Source of the DNA: Formosa undariae
GTDB lineage: Bacteria > Bacteroidota > Bacteroidia > Flavobacteriales > Flavobacteriaceae
Direction of reading: 5' to 3'
DNA: 64,000 nt
Assembly (NCBI RefSeq): GCF_042427615.1
Contig: NZ_JBHMEZ010000001.1
Coordinates: forward strand, 62,001 to 126,000
Shown in pieces: positions 24,594 through 34,387 of this stretch (position 1 is its first letter; the number at the start of each line of letters is the position of its first letter). Both the position numbers and the translations under genes were made by a program. The notes beneath the pieces are model-generated. The model did not search any database. It was given only the letters and a program-made list of their open reading frames with translations, and was not told the DNA's origin.

Positions 24594-26666
24594 ATGAGAC
24601 CTTATCATTGTATCGTAATTGTTATCCTCTTTTTGTGTAATCAATCTATTTTTGCCACCGACTTAGATAAACTCAAACAAAATTTAAAAGACTTTTATTT
24701 ACTTGAAAACGTTAGTGATACCGAAGTAGAATTACTACTTAATAGTATGTCTACAGATTACTCTTTTACCGATATCGATTACAATTTACACCGCAGAAGT
24801 AATTGGACACCAAAACAACACCTTACAAGATTAACAACTTTAGCTGTTGCTTTTGAAAACGTAAACAGTAAGTATTATAAGTCAGATAAAATGGCTGCTT
24901 CTATAGTTGGTGCCTTAAATTTTTGGAGTTATAATAATTTCTATAGTGATAACTGGTGGCATTCAGAAATTGGTATTCCTCAAAACATTGGCCCGACTCT
25001 TATAATCTGCGAGTCTATTATTCCAGATTCCACGATGACAAAGTCGCTAAAAATCATGGATAAATCCAAAATATACATGACCGGGCAGAATAAAACGTGG
25101 CTTAGCGGAAATGTTTTTATGCGTGAATTATTAAGAGCAAATGACACCTTAATACGCACTGCTGCAAATACTATTAAATCGGTTTTGGTTCCATCTGCGC
25201 CATACGAAGAAGGGATTCAGCCCGATTATTCTTTTCATCAACATGGCCCTCAGCCCCAATTTGGAAACTATGGTTTACATTTTGCCGAAGACATTATTAA
25301 ATGGATGTTTATTTTCAATGATACAGATATTGCATTCTCAACACAACAAGTTGATTTAATGCGCAATCTCATGTTCGAAGGTCAGCAAAAAGTAGTGTAC
25401 AAAGGCAACTACGAAATATTAGCAACTGGTCGGCAAATTTTCCCAGAACTAGTAGATGGCAAAAGATATCGCGGACCGAAATCTAAGGGTGACCTGTATC
25501 AAAGCTTAGAGAGAAAGTTTAATATTTTCGATACGCACAACAACCCAAAACATGCACCTAAGGAGTATGTTCATTTTCGTAATTCTGATTATAGTTTATA
25601 CCGTACAGATAATTTTTTATCGGCAGTTAGAATGTCGTCTCAACGCGTTATCGGTGCAGAAGCTGGAAATGGAGAAAATCAGCAAGGTTATTACTTAGGC
25701 GACGGTACTAATTTAATTTACAGAACAGGAAACGAATACCAAGAAATTTATCCCATTTGGAATTGGAAAAAATTACCAGGAACAACTACAGTTCAAGATA
25801 CCGCAAACCTTCCCGTATTAACATGGGATGGTTATAAAAACAACTCCTATTTTACCGGAGGGTTAAAAGGAAAAAAGGTTAGTATTACCGCATTTAAATA
25901 CCGAAGAGATAGCCTTCAGGCAAACAAATCATACTTTTTTATAGACAATAAAATTTATTCATTAGGATCTGGAATCTCCACAAACAGAACCTTTAATGTG
26001 ATTACAACCGTGAATCAAAGTCTAAAGCATGGAGACGTTATTGTAAATAAAAACGATGAACAAATCACATCCGTTTGGCACGATAGTATTGCGTACATAA
26101 GTTTAGACAAACACCAATTTAATGTTAAGCAGGAGGTTCAAACTGGTAGCTGGAAAAAAATATTAACATGGCATACCGATAGTCTTATTTCTAAAGCCGT
26201 TTTTAATTTGGAAGTGAATCATGGCATACAACCTACAAATGAAAAATATGCTTATGTAAGCGTGGTCGGCATCTCAGAAAACGAAGTTAACAAGGTAATC
26301 GAAGAAGAATTAGGACAAATTATAGCTCATACTAACAAAGTACATGCAATACGTTTTAACCAAGGTCAAACAATTAGTGTCAGTGCTTTTGAAGCTTGTG
26401 AAATTAAAATTGGTTCTAATCAAATATTAAAAATAAAATCACCTTGTATATTAAGTTTAAACAAACATAAAAACGGATGGTTAATTGAAGCAGTAGATCC
26501 CACTCAACAATTAAATAAATTGTCTTTTGAAATTTCCGGAAAATATGTTCTTCATAACCAATTGGATTCTAAAATAGATGGAGATACTACACTATTCGAT
26601 ATTTTAACTCCAGAAAGCATGTATGAAAAAGGCACAACGCAGACGGTCATTTTAGAAGAGAAATAA
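24594..26666 (+). CDS. Polysaccharide lyase family 8 (chondroitin/hyaluronan/xanthan lyase-like)
   Basis: PL8 enzymes cleave uronic-acid-containing polysaccharides by beta-elimination. The start at 24594 is chosen (690 residues, MRPYHC...) because it opens a signal peptide ending IFAT; the frame also allows 24552, inside the meaB fragment. The alpha/alpha-toroid carries NWWHSEIG, the catalytic His217 and Tyr226 in HQHGPQPQFGNY (nine residues apart as in chondroitinase AC), GRQI (Arg), and EAGNGENQQGYY. The beta-sandwich C-terminal domains follow. It is solitary, with no SusC/D or sulfatase nearby, so the glycan is unknown. Confidence 0.92.
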   Translation: MRPYHCIVIVILFLCNQSIFATDLDKLKQNLKDFYLLENVSDTEVELLLNSMSTDYSFTDIDYNLHRRSNWTPKQHLTRLTTLAVAFENVNSKYYKSDKMAASIVGALNFWSYNNFYSDNWWHSEIGIPQNIGPTLIICESIIPDSTMTKSLKIMDKSKIYMTGQNKTWLSGNVFMRELLRANDTLIRTAANTIKSVLVPSAPYEEGIQPDYSFHQHGPQPQFGNYGLHFAEDIIKWMFIFNDTDIAFSTQQVDLMRNLMFEGQQKVVYKGNYEILATGRQIFPELVDGKRYRGPKSKGDLYQSLERKFNIFDTHNNPKHAPKEYVHFRNSDYSLYRTDNFLSAVRMSSQRVIGAEAGNGENQQGYYLGDGTNLIYRTGNEYQEIYPIWNWKKLPGTTTVQDTANLPVLTWDGYKNNSYFTGGLKGKKVSITAFKYRRDSLQANKSYFFIDNKIYSLGSGISTNRTFNVITTVNQSLKHGDVIVNKNDEQITSVWHDSIAYISLDKHQFNVKQEVQTGSWKKILTWHTDSLISKAVFNLEVNHGIQPTNEKYAYVSVVGISENEVNKVIEEELGQIIAHTNKVHAIRFNQGQTISVSAFEACEIKIGSNQILKIKSPCILSLNKHKNGWLIEAVDPTQQLNKLSFEISGKYVLHNQLDSKIDGDTTLFDILTPESMYEKGTTQTVILEEK

Positions 26667-26708
26667 TGTATCTCATTATCAATCCTCTTAACCACAATCA
26701 ATAAAACA

Positions 26709-26748
26709 CAAAACCCCATTACTGACACACATCAGCAACGGGGTTTTT
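26709..26748. terminator. Terminator between PL8 and scpA
   Basis: AAAACCCC...CTGA-loop-TCAG...GGGGTTTTT. Symmetric A/T tracts allow it to serve both convergent genes. It is the better-preserved copy of the element at 23601-23643. Confidence 0.85.
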
Positions 26749-26768
26749 CAACAAATCAATACTTATCA

Positions 26769-28907
26769 CTAAGCTTCTTCGTGTTCTAAATATTTCTCTA
26801 ATATGGTTATCGCAGATTTTGAAATTACAGTACCAGGACCAAAAATAGCGGCTACTTTATGATCTAATAAGAATTGATAATCTTGCTCCGGAATTACACC
26901 TCCAGCAAATACCATAATATCTGGTCTGCCTAATCTAGCAAGTTCTTCTATTAATTGCGGAATTAGTGTTTTGTGACCTGCAGCCAAACTTGAAGCGCCT
27001 ACAAAATGCACATCGTTTTCAATAGCTTGTTTTGCAACTTCTTCTGGTGTTTGAAATAATGGTCCCATATCGACATCGAATCCTAAATCGGCAAAACTAG
27101 ACGCGACAACTTTCGCACCTCTATCATGACCATCTTGTCCCATTTTAGCTACCATAACACGCGGACGACGCCCTTCAATCTCAGCAAACTGATCTGCTAA
27201 TTTTAAAGCCGCTGCAAATGTTGAATCATCGCTTACTTCTTTACTATAAACGCCACTAATTAATTTAGTATCTGCTTTATGTCGGCCAAAATGCACCTCT
27301 AAAGCATCAGAAATTTCACCTAAAGTGGCAAAGTTTTCTGCAGCCTCTACAGCCAATTCTAATAAATTACCTTTACCCGTTTCGGCACAATCTGTTAATG
27401 CTTGTATATTTTTATCAACTACAGCTTGATTTCTATTTGCTTTAAGTTTATTTAAACGTGCTATTTGAGAATCTCTAACCGCTGTATTATCAACTTCAAG
27501 AATCTCCATAGTCGATTTTTCGTCGGTTCTAAATTTATTCACACCCACTAAAATATCCTGACCAGAATCTAAACGCGCTTGTTTTCTTGCCGAAGCTTCT
27601 TCAATACGCATTTTAGGCACTCCTGTTTCAATAGCTTTCGCCATACCTCCAAGTTCTTCAACTTCTTCAATAAGTGTCCACGCTTTTTTAGCAATTTCTT
27701 GAGTCAAATACTCCACATAATAAGACCCAGCCCAAGGATCGACTGCCTTAGTCATTTGGGTTTCATCTTGAATATAAATCTGAGTATTACGCGCGATTCT
27801 AGCAGAAAAATCTGTTGGTAATGCAATCGCTTCATCCAACGCATTGGTATGCAAAGATTGCGTTCCTCCTAAAGTCGCAGCCATGGCTTCTATACATGTT
27901 CTTGCCACGTTATTATAAGGATCTTGCTCACTTAAACTCCAACCTGATGTCTGACTATGCGTACGCAAAGCCATAGATTTTGGATTCTTAGGATTGAATT
28001 GTTTTATAATTTTTGCCCAAAGCATCCGTGCCGCACGCATTTTAGCAATTTCCATAAAATGGTTCATTCCAACTGCCCAGAAAAAGGAAAGTCTAGGAGC
28101 AAATTCATCAATTTTTAATCCTGATGCTAAACCTGTTCTTATGTATTCCATCCCATCGGCTAACGTGTATGCCAACTCAATATCGGCAGTTGCACCTGCT
28201 TCCTGCATGTGGTAACCACTAATAGAAATAGAGTTAAACTTAGGCATGTTATTAGTGGTATATTCGAAAATATCACCAATAATTTTCATAGATGGCAATG
28301 GCGGATATATATACGTATTACGTACCATAAATTCCTTTAAAATATCGTTTTGTATGGTTCCACTTAATTGGTCTAAGGCCACACCTTGTTTTTTCGCAGC
28401 GGCAATATAGAACGCCATAATTGGCAGTACAGCGCCGTTCATAGTCATAGATACAGACATTTTATCTAACGGAATTTGGTCGAATAAAATTTCCATATCC
28501 AATATAGAATCTATTGCTACACCTGCTTTACCAACATCACCTGTTACTCTTGGGTGATCGGAATCATACCCACGGTGTGTCGCTAAATCGAATGCAACAG
28601 ACAACCCTTTTTGTCCTGCCGCAAGATTACGTCTGTAAAACGCATTAGATTCTTCTGCTGTAGAAAAACCTGCATACTGACGAATAGTCCAAGGTCTTAA
28701 GGCGTACATCGCACTATAAGGCCCTCTTGTAAACGGAGGTAAACCAGAAGTAAATTGTAAATGTTCTGCATCTGCAAGATCTTCTTTTGAAAAATGTGTT
28801 TTAACAGGAATACCTTCTGGAGTATTCCAAATGGTCGTATTATCTGAAGGTACCGCTTCTTGCTTTGAAGCTGTATCTAATGTTATATTTGAAAAATCTG
28901 GTTTCAT
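26769..28907 (-). CDS. scpA: Methylmalonyl-CoA mutase, large (B12-binding) subunit
   Basis: The 712-residue subunit interconverts (R)-methylmalonyl-CoA and succinyl-CoA using adenosylcobalamin. The TIM-barrel domain shows FTRGPYSAMYALRPWTIRQYAGF, FDLATHRGYDSDHPRV and the SGYHMQEAGAT segment. The C-terminal cobalamin domain has the lower-ligand motif D-G-H594-D-R-G and the matching GASSLAAGH and FAGGVIP blocks. It forms a heterodimer with the product of the next gene upstream, 78 bp away. Its 3' end has a decayed duplicate near 23.7 kb. The large operon ends here with a terminator. Confidence 0.97.
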   Translation of the reverse strand: MKPDFSNITLDTASKQEAVPSDNTTIWNTPEGIPVKTHFSKEDLADAEHLQFTSGLPPFTRGPYSAMYALRPWTIRQYAGFSTAEESNAFYRRNLAAGQKGLSVAFDLATHRGYDSDHPRVTGDVGKAGVAIDSILDMEILFDQIPLDKMSVSMTMNGAVLPIMAFYIAAAKKQGVALDQLSGTIQNDILKEFMVRNTYIYPPLPSMKIIGDIFEYTTNNMPKFNSISISGYHMQEAGATADIELAYTLADGMEYIRTGLASGLKIDEFAPRLSFFWAVGMNHFMEIAKMRAARMLWAKIIKQFNPKNPKSMALRTHSQTSGWSLSEQDPYNNVARTCIEAMAATLGGTQSLHTNALDEAIALPTDFSARIARNTQIYIQDETQMTKAVDPWAGSYYVEYLTQEIAKKAWTLIEEVEELGGMAKAIETGVPKMRIEEASARKQARLDSGQDILVGVNKFRTDEKSTMEILEVDNTAVRDSQIARLNKLKANRNQAVVDKNIQALTDCAETGKGNLLELAVEAAENFATLGEISDALEVHFGRHKADTKLISGVYSKEVSDDSTFAAALKLADQFAEIEGRRPRVMVAKMGQDGHDRGAKVVASSFADLGFDVDMGPLFQTPEEVAKQAIENDVHFVGASSLAAGHKTLIPQLIEELARLGRPDIMVFAGGVIPEQDYQFLLDHKVAAIFGPGTVISKSAITILEKYLEHEEA

Positions 28908-28985
28908 GTGTTTCTTTTTTTGTTATTCAATGGTCACATGCTATTGTAAAAACCTCAACGTAGAAGTGTTTACAATGTCACACCT

Positions 28986-30794
28986 CTACTTTTTAATATG
29001 CTTCTGAATCTTATTCTGAATCCCAGAAATGGTATGAATCACATCCGATTTCATATGAATACAGTCGTCTAAACCTGCTTTAGTTAGATCGTCTAAAATC
29101 GCTACAGGATGACCCGCCAATAAAAGCACCTTTTCACTATTTAACGCTCTAAATGTTTTCACATATGCTAGAGCATGCTCGTCGTAATCTGGATCTGAAC
29201 TACAAATAACAACCACATGCGACGCTGATTTCGCACTTGCCTCTGCAGCTTGTTCTGCACTCTCGTAACTTTTTTCTTGTAAAACTTCGAAACCACTAAC
29301 TCCGATAAAATCGTATGCAAATGCGGCTCTTGCTTTACGCATCGTTAAGTTTCCAAAACTAGCAAGCTCTACAACTGGACGTTTACCAGCTTCAACTACA
29401 ATATCTTCAGAAACTTTACGCAAGGCTTCAATTTCTAAAGACGCTCGTCTTGGTGTTAGCACTTTAGAATTCGCTTGTCCACCAGTAAATAACACCTTAG
29501 GATCTAATTTTTCCATGAGGTTTGGATATTTATTGACCCCAACCATTGGTAACCGTCTTTGACTAATTAATTTTATTTTTGTTTGGCGAATTTCAGCAAT
29601 TTGTTGTTGAATTTTTTCAGCTTCAAATGCTTTAAAGAATCCACCATCCGTTTCAATCGCTTTAAATAATTCTAGGGCTTTTGTCGCGACTTGCGTACTC
29701 ACTTCTTCAACGTAATAAGAACCATCTACAGGATTTGCTACCTTTCCGAAGTAAGATTCTTCTTTTAATATAGTTGTAATATTTCCAGAAATTCGACTTG
29801 AAAAATCCGAAGGATCTTTAAATTCTTTATCATAAGCGTCGACTAAAATACCATCCACATTTCCTAAAATAGCTGACATCGCTTCTGTTGTAGAACGTAG
29901 CATATTAGCATGTGCATCGGTCACAGATTTTGTCCAAATAGATGTTTTGGCAGTAAGCGCAAATTTAAAACTAGACACGCCGTAAGAATCGGCCACTTTA
30001 TGTACCAAACTATTTAACGCTCTGTATTTACTCATTTCAACGAAGTACTCAGAGCCGATGGCCAACTGAATGTGTAAGCTATTAAAAACGGTTTCTGCCG
30101 AAATGTTTTGAGTGTCTAATTCTTCAATAACGTAAACTAATGCATTTAAAGTATACGCAACTTCTTGAACTTGATTTGCTCCTGAATCTAAAAATACAGT
30201 TCCTGAAATGGTCACTGTTTTAAAATTTGAAAACCCTGTTCCTAGAGCAGTTACTTTAGCTAAGGTTTCAAATATATTAGCACCTAAAGATCCTGTAGTG
30301 ACGTAATTTAAAATAACGCCAAGATCGAAATAACCTTTTAAGTTGCTTTTATGCGTCACATTCTTTTCAGCATATGAAAAGAAATCCGTTGTAAATTCTA
30401 AAGTGTTTTCAGATAAGACAAAAGAGACCGTAATGGTGTTTAAATCAAGCCCTTTTAATAATGCTGAAGCAGACACCTTTGATTTGATTTGAAAAACCAA
30501 ACCATTTATACCTTCTACAACTGCTTTTAAAGCCAAAGCGTTTCCGCTTTCTGCTGTCGTTACCACAACACTTCTATAGTTTACTAATGCTTGCGCATTT
30601 TCTCCCGTGTTTTTAAGATAATCTATAGCGTCTTCAGTATTATATAAAGGCTGAATATCAATACCGTTTAGGTTCTTCCAAACTAATCGTCTGTTAAAAT
30701 CTCCACCTTTTAAATCTATATTAACTTTTTCCAACCATGCGTCTTTAGTCACAGGTTTAAAATCGGAAAAAAGTGTATTATTTTTAGTAGTCAT
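28986..30794 (-). CDS. mutA: Methylmalonyl-CoA mutase, small subunit
   Basis: The 602-residue subunit has the barrel domain and a degenerate C-terminal Rossmann domain without the cobalamin-ligand motif: DxHxxG is replaced by FGNLTMRKARAAF. That is normal for the non-catalytic partner. Recognisable blocks include KYRALNSLVHKV, FKFALTAKTSIWTKSVTDAHANMLR and YYVEEVS. A 9-bp hairpin (28960-28968 with 28981-28989, one G-T/A mismatch) overlaps its stop codon and may tune the ratio of the two subunits. It follows the CoA-transferase gene by 20 bp. Confidence 0.95.
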   Translation of the reverse strand: MTTKNNTLFSDFKPVTKDAWLEKVNIDLKGGDFNRRLVWKNLNGIDIQPLYNTEDAIDYLKNTGENAQALVNYRSVVVTTAESGNALALKAVVEGINGLVFQIKSKVSASALLKGLDLNTITVSFVLSENTLEFTTDFFSYAEKNVTHKSNLKGYFDLGVILNYVTTGSLGANIFETLAKVTALGTGFSNFKTVTISGTVFLDSGANQVQEVAYTLNALVYVIEELDTQNISAETVFNSLHIQLAIGSEYFVEMSKYRALNSLVHKVADSYGVSSFKFALTAKTSIWTKSVTDAHANMLRSTTEAMSAILGNVDGILVDAYDKEFKDPSDFSSRISGNITTILKEESYFGKVANPVDGSYYVEEVSTQVATKALELFKAIETDGGFFKAFEAEKIQQQIAEIRQTKIKLISQRRLPMVGVNKYPNLMEKLDPKVLFTGGQANSKVLTPRRASLEIEALRKVSEDIVVEAGKRPVVELASFGNLTMRKARAAFAYDFIGVSGFEVLQEKSYESAEQAAEASAKSASHVVVICSSDPDYDEHALAYVKTFRALNSEKVLLLAGHPVAILDDLTKAGLDDCIHMKSDVIHTISGIQNKIQKHIKK

Positions 30795-30814
30795 ACTATT
30801 CGTATTTAGTGTGA

Positions 30815-32101
30815 TTAAATCATGATACTACTTCCGAATCTTTCAAAAATAGCTTTATCTAATTCTTCTCTATAATCAGGATGCGCTATGTCTCTTAAGG
30901 CATTTGCACGTTCCTTTAAGGTTTTTCCGAAAAATTCGGCAACTCCATATTCTGTAACTACATATCTGGCATGTGCTCTAGTGGTAACAACACCTGCTCC
31001 CACTCTTAATGTTGGAACAATTTTAGAAACCCCTTTTAAGGTTTTAGAATTTATTGCAATAATAGGTTTCCCTCCTTCCGATAAAGCAGCTCCACGCATA
31101 AAGTCCATTTGTCCGCCAACACCAGACAACATTCGTATTCCGATTGAATCGGCACAAACTTGGCCAGTAATATCGATTTCTATCGCTGAATTAATAGCGG
31201 TTACTTTCGGATTCTGACGAATCACGGAGGTATCGTTTACATAGGCAATATCCAACATTTCAATTTCTGGATTATCGTCCATAAAATCGTATAAACGTTT
31301 TGTTCCCATTGCAAATCCAGATACAATTTTATAAGGATTCACTTTTTTCTGAGAACCATTTACAATACCTTTTTCCACTAAATCTACGATTCCTTCGGAG
31401 AACATCTCAGTATGAATTCCTAAATTTTTATGATTATTTAAATAGGTTAATACCGCGTTTGGAATTCCTCCAATTCCCATCTGAAGTGTAGCTCCATCTT
31501 CAATGATACCTGCTACATTTTTACCAATGGCCTTTTCTTCTTCAGAAGGTGCTACAAATTCCATTTCGTGAAGGTCTTCATCAACTTCAACACAAGCTGC
31601 AAAATCATTTATATTTACAATAGCATCACCAAAGGTTCTTGGCATTTTAGGATTAATCTGTGCAATTATAGTTTTAGCCTTCTCAATACCAGAAATAATA
31701 ATATCTACAGAGACACCCAATGAACAAAATCCATGTTTATCTGGAGGAGACACATTCACTAAAACGACATCTAATTTCATATACCCTTCACGGAAAAGGC
31801 TTGGAATATCGCTTAAGAACACAGGAATATAATCGGCTGTAACTCCAATCATTTTTCTAATATTTCCTCCAATAAAGAAAGCACTTGTCGAAAAACTCTC
31901 ACTTAATTCTGGTGCGACATAACCACATTCTCCTTCTGTATGTAAATGCACAATATTTACACCTCTTAATTCTGGAGCTCTGGCTACCATTGCTTTTATA
32001 AGCGTTTGAGGCGTCGCCGACCCTCCTTGAATTAAGACTCTATCTCCTGATTTAATTAATTTCACTGCATCTGCTGCAGACATTCTATTTGGTATGCTCA
32101 T
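30815..32101 (-). CDS. Acetyl-CoA hydrolase/transferase family CoA-transferase
   Basis: The 428-residue class I CoA-transferase has the N-terminal GDRVLIQGGSATP, the GIGGIPNAVL loop, the catalytic Glu232 in IHTEMFSEG, and the C-terminal SGVGGQMDFMRGA and RAHARYVVTEYGVA blocks. Members include succinyl-CoA:acetate, 4-hydroxybutyrate and propionyl-CoA:succinate CoA-transferases, which sequence alone does not separate. Between a methylmalonyl-CoA decarboxylase and the mutase genes, propionyl-CoA:succinate transfer is the most coherent role. That would regenerate succinyl-CoA while freeing propionate. Confidence 0.88.
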   Translation of the reverse strand: MSIPNRMSAADAVKLIKSGDRVLIQGGSATPQTLIKAMVARAPELRGVNIVHLHTEGECGYVAPELSESFSTSAFFIGGNIRKMIGVTADYIPVFLSDIPSLFREGYMKLDVVLVNVSPPDKHGFCSLGVSVDIIISGIEKAKTIIAQINPKMPRTFGDAIVNINDFAACVEVDEDLHEMEFVAPSEEEKAIGKNVAGIIEDGATLQMGIGGIPNAVLTYLNNHKNLGIHTEMFSEGIVDLVEKGIVNGSQKKVNPYKIVSGFAMGTKRLYDFMDDNPEIEMLDIAYVNDTSVIRQNPKVTAINSAIEIDITGQVCADSIGIRMLSGVGGQMDFMRGAALSEGGKPIIAINSKTLKGVSKIVPTLRVGAGVVTTRAHARYVVTEYGVAEFFGKTLKERANALRDIAHPDYREELDKAIFERFGSSIMI

Positions 32102-32149
32102 GACGTTAATTTTTAAAATTACATTACGATTACATGTTTTTATAAAGCG

Positions 32150-33466
32150 TTATGAAAAGAAACTTAATATAATACCTGCGGCAATCGCCGAACCAATAAC
32201 ACCAGCGACATTTGGTGCCATAGCGTGCATTAGTAAGTAATTATGAGGATCTGCTTTTAAACCTTCGGCATGTACAACACGTGCGCTATCTGGCACAGCC
32301 GATACACCTGCAGCACCAATTAAAGGGTTAATTTTATTATCTCCTTTTAAGAACAAGTTCATGAATTTGGCAAATAATAAACCTCCCATTGTTGCGATAA
32401 CAAATGATATCGCTCCCAATCCGAAAATTAATAATGAATCTTTAGTGATAAAGATATCTGCTTGCGTAGATGCTCCAACCGTAACCCCTAAAAGGATGGT
32501 TACAATGTCTATTAATTTTGTACGCGCTGTATCTGCTAAACGTTCTGTTCTTCCAGACTCTTTTAATAAGTTACCAAAGAATAACATCCCTAATAATGGT
32601 AATGCACTTGGAGAAATAAACGTGGTTAACAATAAAGCCACAACAGGGAAAATCATTTTTTCCTTTTGAGAAACGGCTCTTGGAGGTTTCATTCTAATTA
32701 AACGCTCTTTTTTAGAGGTAAGCAATTTCATGATCGGCGGCTGAATTACCGGCACCAATGCCATATAAGAATAGGCCGCAATAGCTATTGGTCCGATTAA
32801 GTTTTTAACCGTTGTACCGTCGGGAAGTATATTAATCCCATTCGCTAATTTAGACGATAAGAATATCGCTGTTGGTCCATCTGCTCCTCCAATAATCCCA
32901 ATTGCACCTGCTTCTGGCAAATTAAAACCTAGGTAAAGTGCTCCTAGAAATGTAGCAAATACTCCAATTTGAGCAGCACCACCTAAAAGCATCAGTTTCG
33001 GATTTGCAATAAGAGATGAGAAATCCGTCATCGCTCCAATACCTAAAAAGATTAAAGGCGGATATATACCTTTTACAACCCCAAAGTATAGGTAATTTAA
33101 TACCGAACCCGTCTCGTAAATACCGGTTTGATTCCCCGCCATAAAGGGTATATTTCCTATAATAACACCCGCCCCAATTGGGATTAGAAGCAAGGGTTCG
33201 TAATCGAATTTAATGCCGAGATATATAAACACGATACCAATAATTATCATGATTATATTTCCACCAGCCGCATTAGCAAAACCCGAGTATTGATAAAATT
33301 GCTTGATTCCTCCCAGCGCTTCAGAAACAAAACTTCTTTCCGAGGTTTCTTGAGTCGTTACCGAAGTTGTAGTCGTATCGGTCGCCGAGCTAAAACTAAA
33401 CCCTAAGGCAGGTCTGATAAAAACTAGCAATGATAGCACTCCAAATATTAATATTACTTTTTTCAT
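32150..33466 (-). CDS. Na+-translocating decarboxylase beta subunit (OadB/MmdB)
   Basis: The 438-residue integral membrane protein has about 9-11 helices, preceded by a signal-like segment and a threonine-rich linker (residues 20-45). Hallmarks of the Na+ channel subunit are the re-entrant segment GIIGGADGPTAIFLSSKLA, whose Asp is essential for Na+ coupling in oxaloacetate decarboxylase, and the C-terminal NPLIGAAGVSAVPDSARVV. The subunit decarboxylates carboxybiotin and exports Na+. It is encoded with the carrier, gamma-like and carboxyltransferase subunits in the order alpha-gamma-carrier-beta, as in Veillonella methylmalonyl-CoA decarboxylase. Confidence 0.95.
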   Translation of the reverse strand: MKKVILIFGVLSLLVFIRPALGFSFSSATDTTTTSVTTQETSERSFVSEALGGIKQFYQYSGFANAAGGNIIMIIIGIVFIYLGIKFDYEPLLLIPIGAGVIIGNIPFMAGNQTGIYETGSVLNYLYFGVVKGIYPPLIFLGIGAMTDFSSLIANPKLMLLGGAAQIGVFATFLGALYLGFNLPEAGAIGIIGGADGPTAIFLSSKLANGINILPDGTTVKNLIGPIAIAAYSYMALVPVIQPPIMKLLTSKKERLIRMKPPRAVSQKEKMIFPVVALLLTTFISPSALPLLGMLFFGNLLKESGRTERLADTARTKLIDIVTILLGVTVGASTQADIFITKDSLLIFGLGAISFVIATMGGLLFAKFMNLFLKGDNKINPLIGAAGVSAVPDSARVVHAEGLKADPHNYLLMHAMAPNVAGVIGSAIAAGIILSFFS

Positions 33467-33528
33467 TTTCTTGTGTTTTTGGACATCTTAATACCTTCAG
33501 AAATTAGAAACGTATTATAGATACATGC

Positions 33529-33960
33529 CTATTCTAATTCTATCATTACTTCACTTTGTAAAACTTGTTGTCCAACGCCAACTGTAACAGCTGTTACTAC
33601 TCCAGATTTTTCTGAAGTAATATTGTTTTCCATTTTCATAGCTTCAAGAACAAGTAATAAATCGCCTTCTTTAACTGTATCTCCAACTTTTACATGTATG
33701 CTTAATACAATGCCTGGAATTGGTGCTGTGATTGTAACTTTACCTGCGGCCGTGGCAGCTGGAGTCTTCATTTTAACAGGCTCTAAAGCGGCTTTTGATG
33801 CCGTACGCACTAGTGTTGGTGTTTTAACGGTTTTTAGTTCTTGTTCCATCTCAACAGTGTAAGAGGTTCCGTTAACTTCTAAGTCTATAGTATTCTTTTC
33901 TTGCGAGACAATTCTAACACTATAGCTATTATCATTTATATTGAATGTGAATTTTTTCAT
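33529..33960 (-). CDS. Biotin carrier subunit of acyl-CoA decarboxylase
   Basis: The 143-residue protein has an N-terminal beta domain, an Ala/Pro/Thr-rich linker (about residues 52-72) and a biotinyl domain with the signature LEAMKMEN, in which Lys109 accepts biotin. ITAPIPGIVLSIHVKVGD is the matching hammerhead half. It carries CO2 from the carboxyltransferase to the membrane beta subunit. It is about 40 bp from the OadG-like gene. The absence of a biotin carboxylase domain or gene points to a decarboxylase rather than a carboxylase complex. Confidence 0.95.
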   Translation of the reverse strand: MKKFTFNINDNSYSVRIVSQEKNTIDLEVNGTSYTVEMEQELKTVKTPTLVRTASKAALEPVKMKTPAATAAGKVTITAPIPGIVLSIHVKVGDTVKEGDLLLVLEAMKMENNITSEKSGVVTAVTVGVGQQVLQSEVMIELE

Positions 33961-34001
33961 TGTATATGTTACTTTAAATGTTCAAAAAAATTAACCCTTA
34001 A

Positions 34002-34385
34002 CTACCGTTTATTATAAACGCCGTATAATTTGGAACTCCAAGGCGAGTACATTTTTCGAGCTTGTTTTATGGTTAATACAGCATTTTCGTGATCATGCTG
34101 TTCATTTAAATGAAGGTGAATTGCAGTCGAAATAGCTGCTGCAATTTCCCCAGTAAAATCTTCGCTTGCCACAGCTGAAATTTCTGAAATCTTTTTATCA
34201 GGTCCCTTGGATATCAATTTATATACGTATAACATTAAAGGCAACGCATACTTGAAGATTAATGTAAGGAGAATTAAACCCGTAAATACAATGAATAATC
34301 CTGTGACTAAAATAATATAACCTTCTTCAATTTGGTCGACTTCTACCTGCTGTGTAACTTCTATTACTGCCAATAAATTTGTCAT
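34002..34385 (-). CDS. OadG-like gamma/delta subunit
   Basis: The 127-residue protein has one transmembrane helix (about residues 24-50, LVTGLFIVFTGLILLTLIF) and a cytosolic tail rich in charged and helix-forming residues. The tail ends with a SPWSSKLYGVYNKR segment. Such subunits assemble carboxyltransferase and beta subunit at the membrane. The gene starts two bases after the carboxyltransferase stop, indicating translational coupling. Identification rests on size, topology and gene order, since this subunit is poorly conserved. Confidence 0.85.
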   Translation of the reverse strand: MTNLLAVIEVTQQVEVDQIEEGYIILVTGLFIVFTGLILLTLIFKYALPLMLYVYKLISKGPDKKISEISAVASEDFTGEIAAAISTAIHLHLNEQHDHENAVLTIKQARKMYSPWSSKLYGVYNKR

Positions 34386-34387
34386 AA

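Noticed and set aside
28986..30794. Missing cobalamin-ligand motif in the small mutase subunit
   Set aside because: Loss of DxHxxG is normal for the MutA/small-subunit clade and is not a defect.
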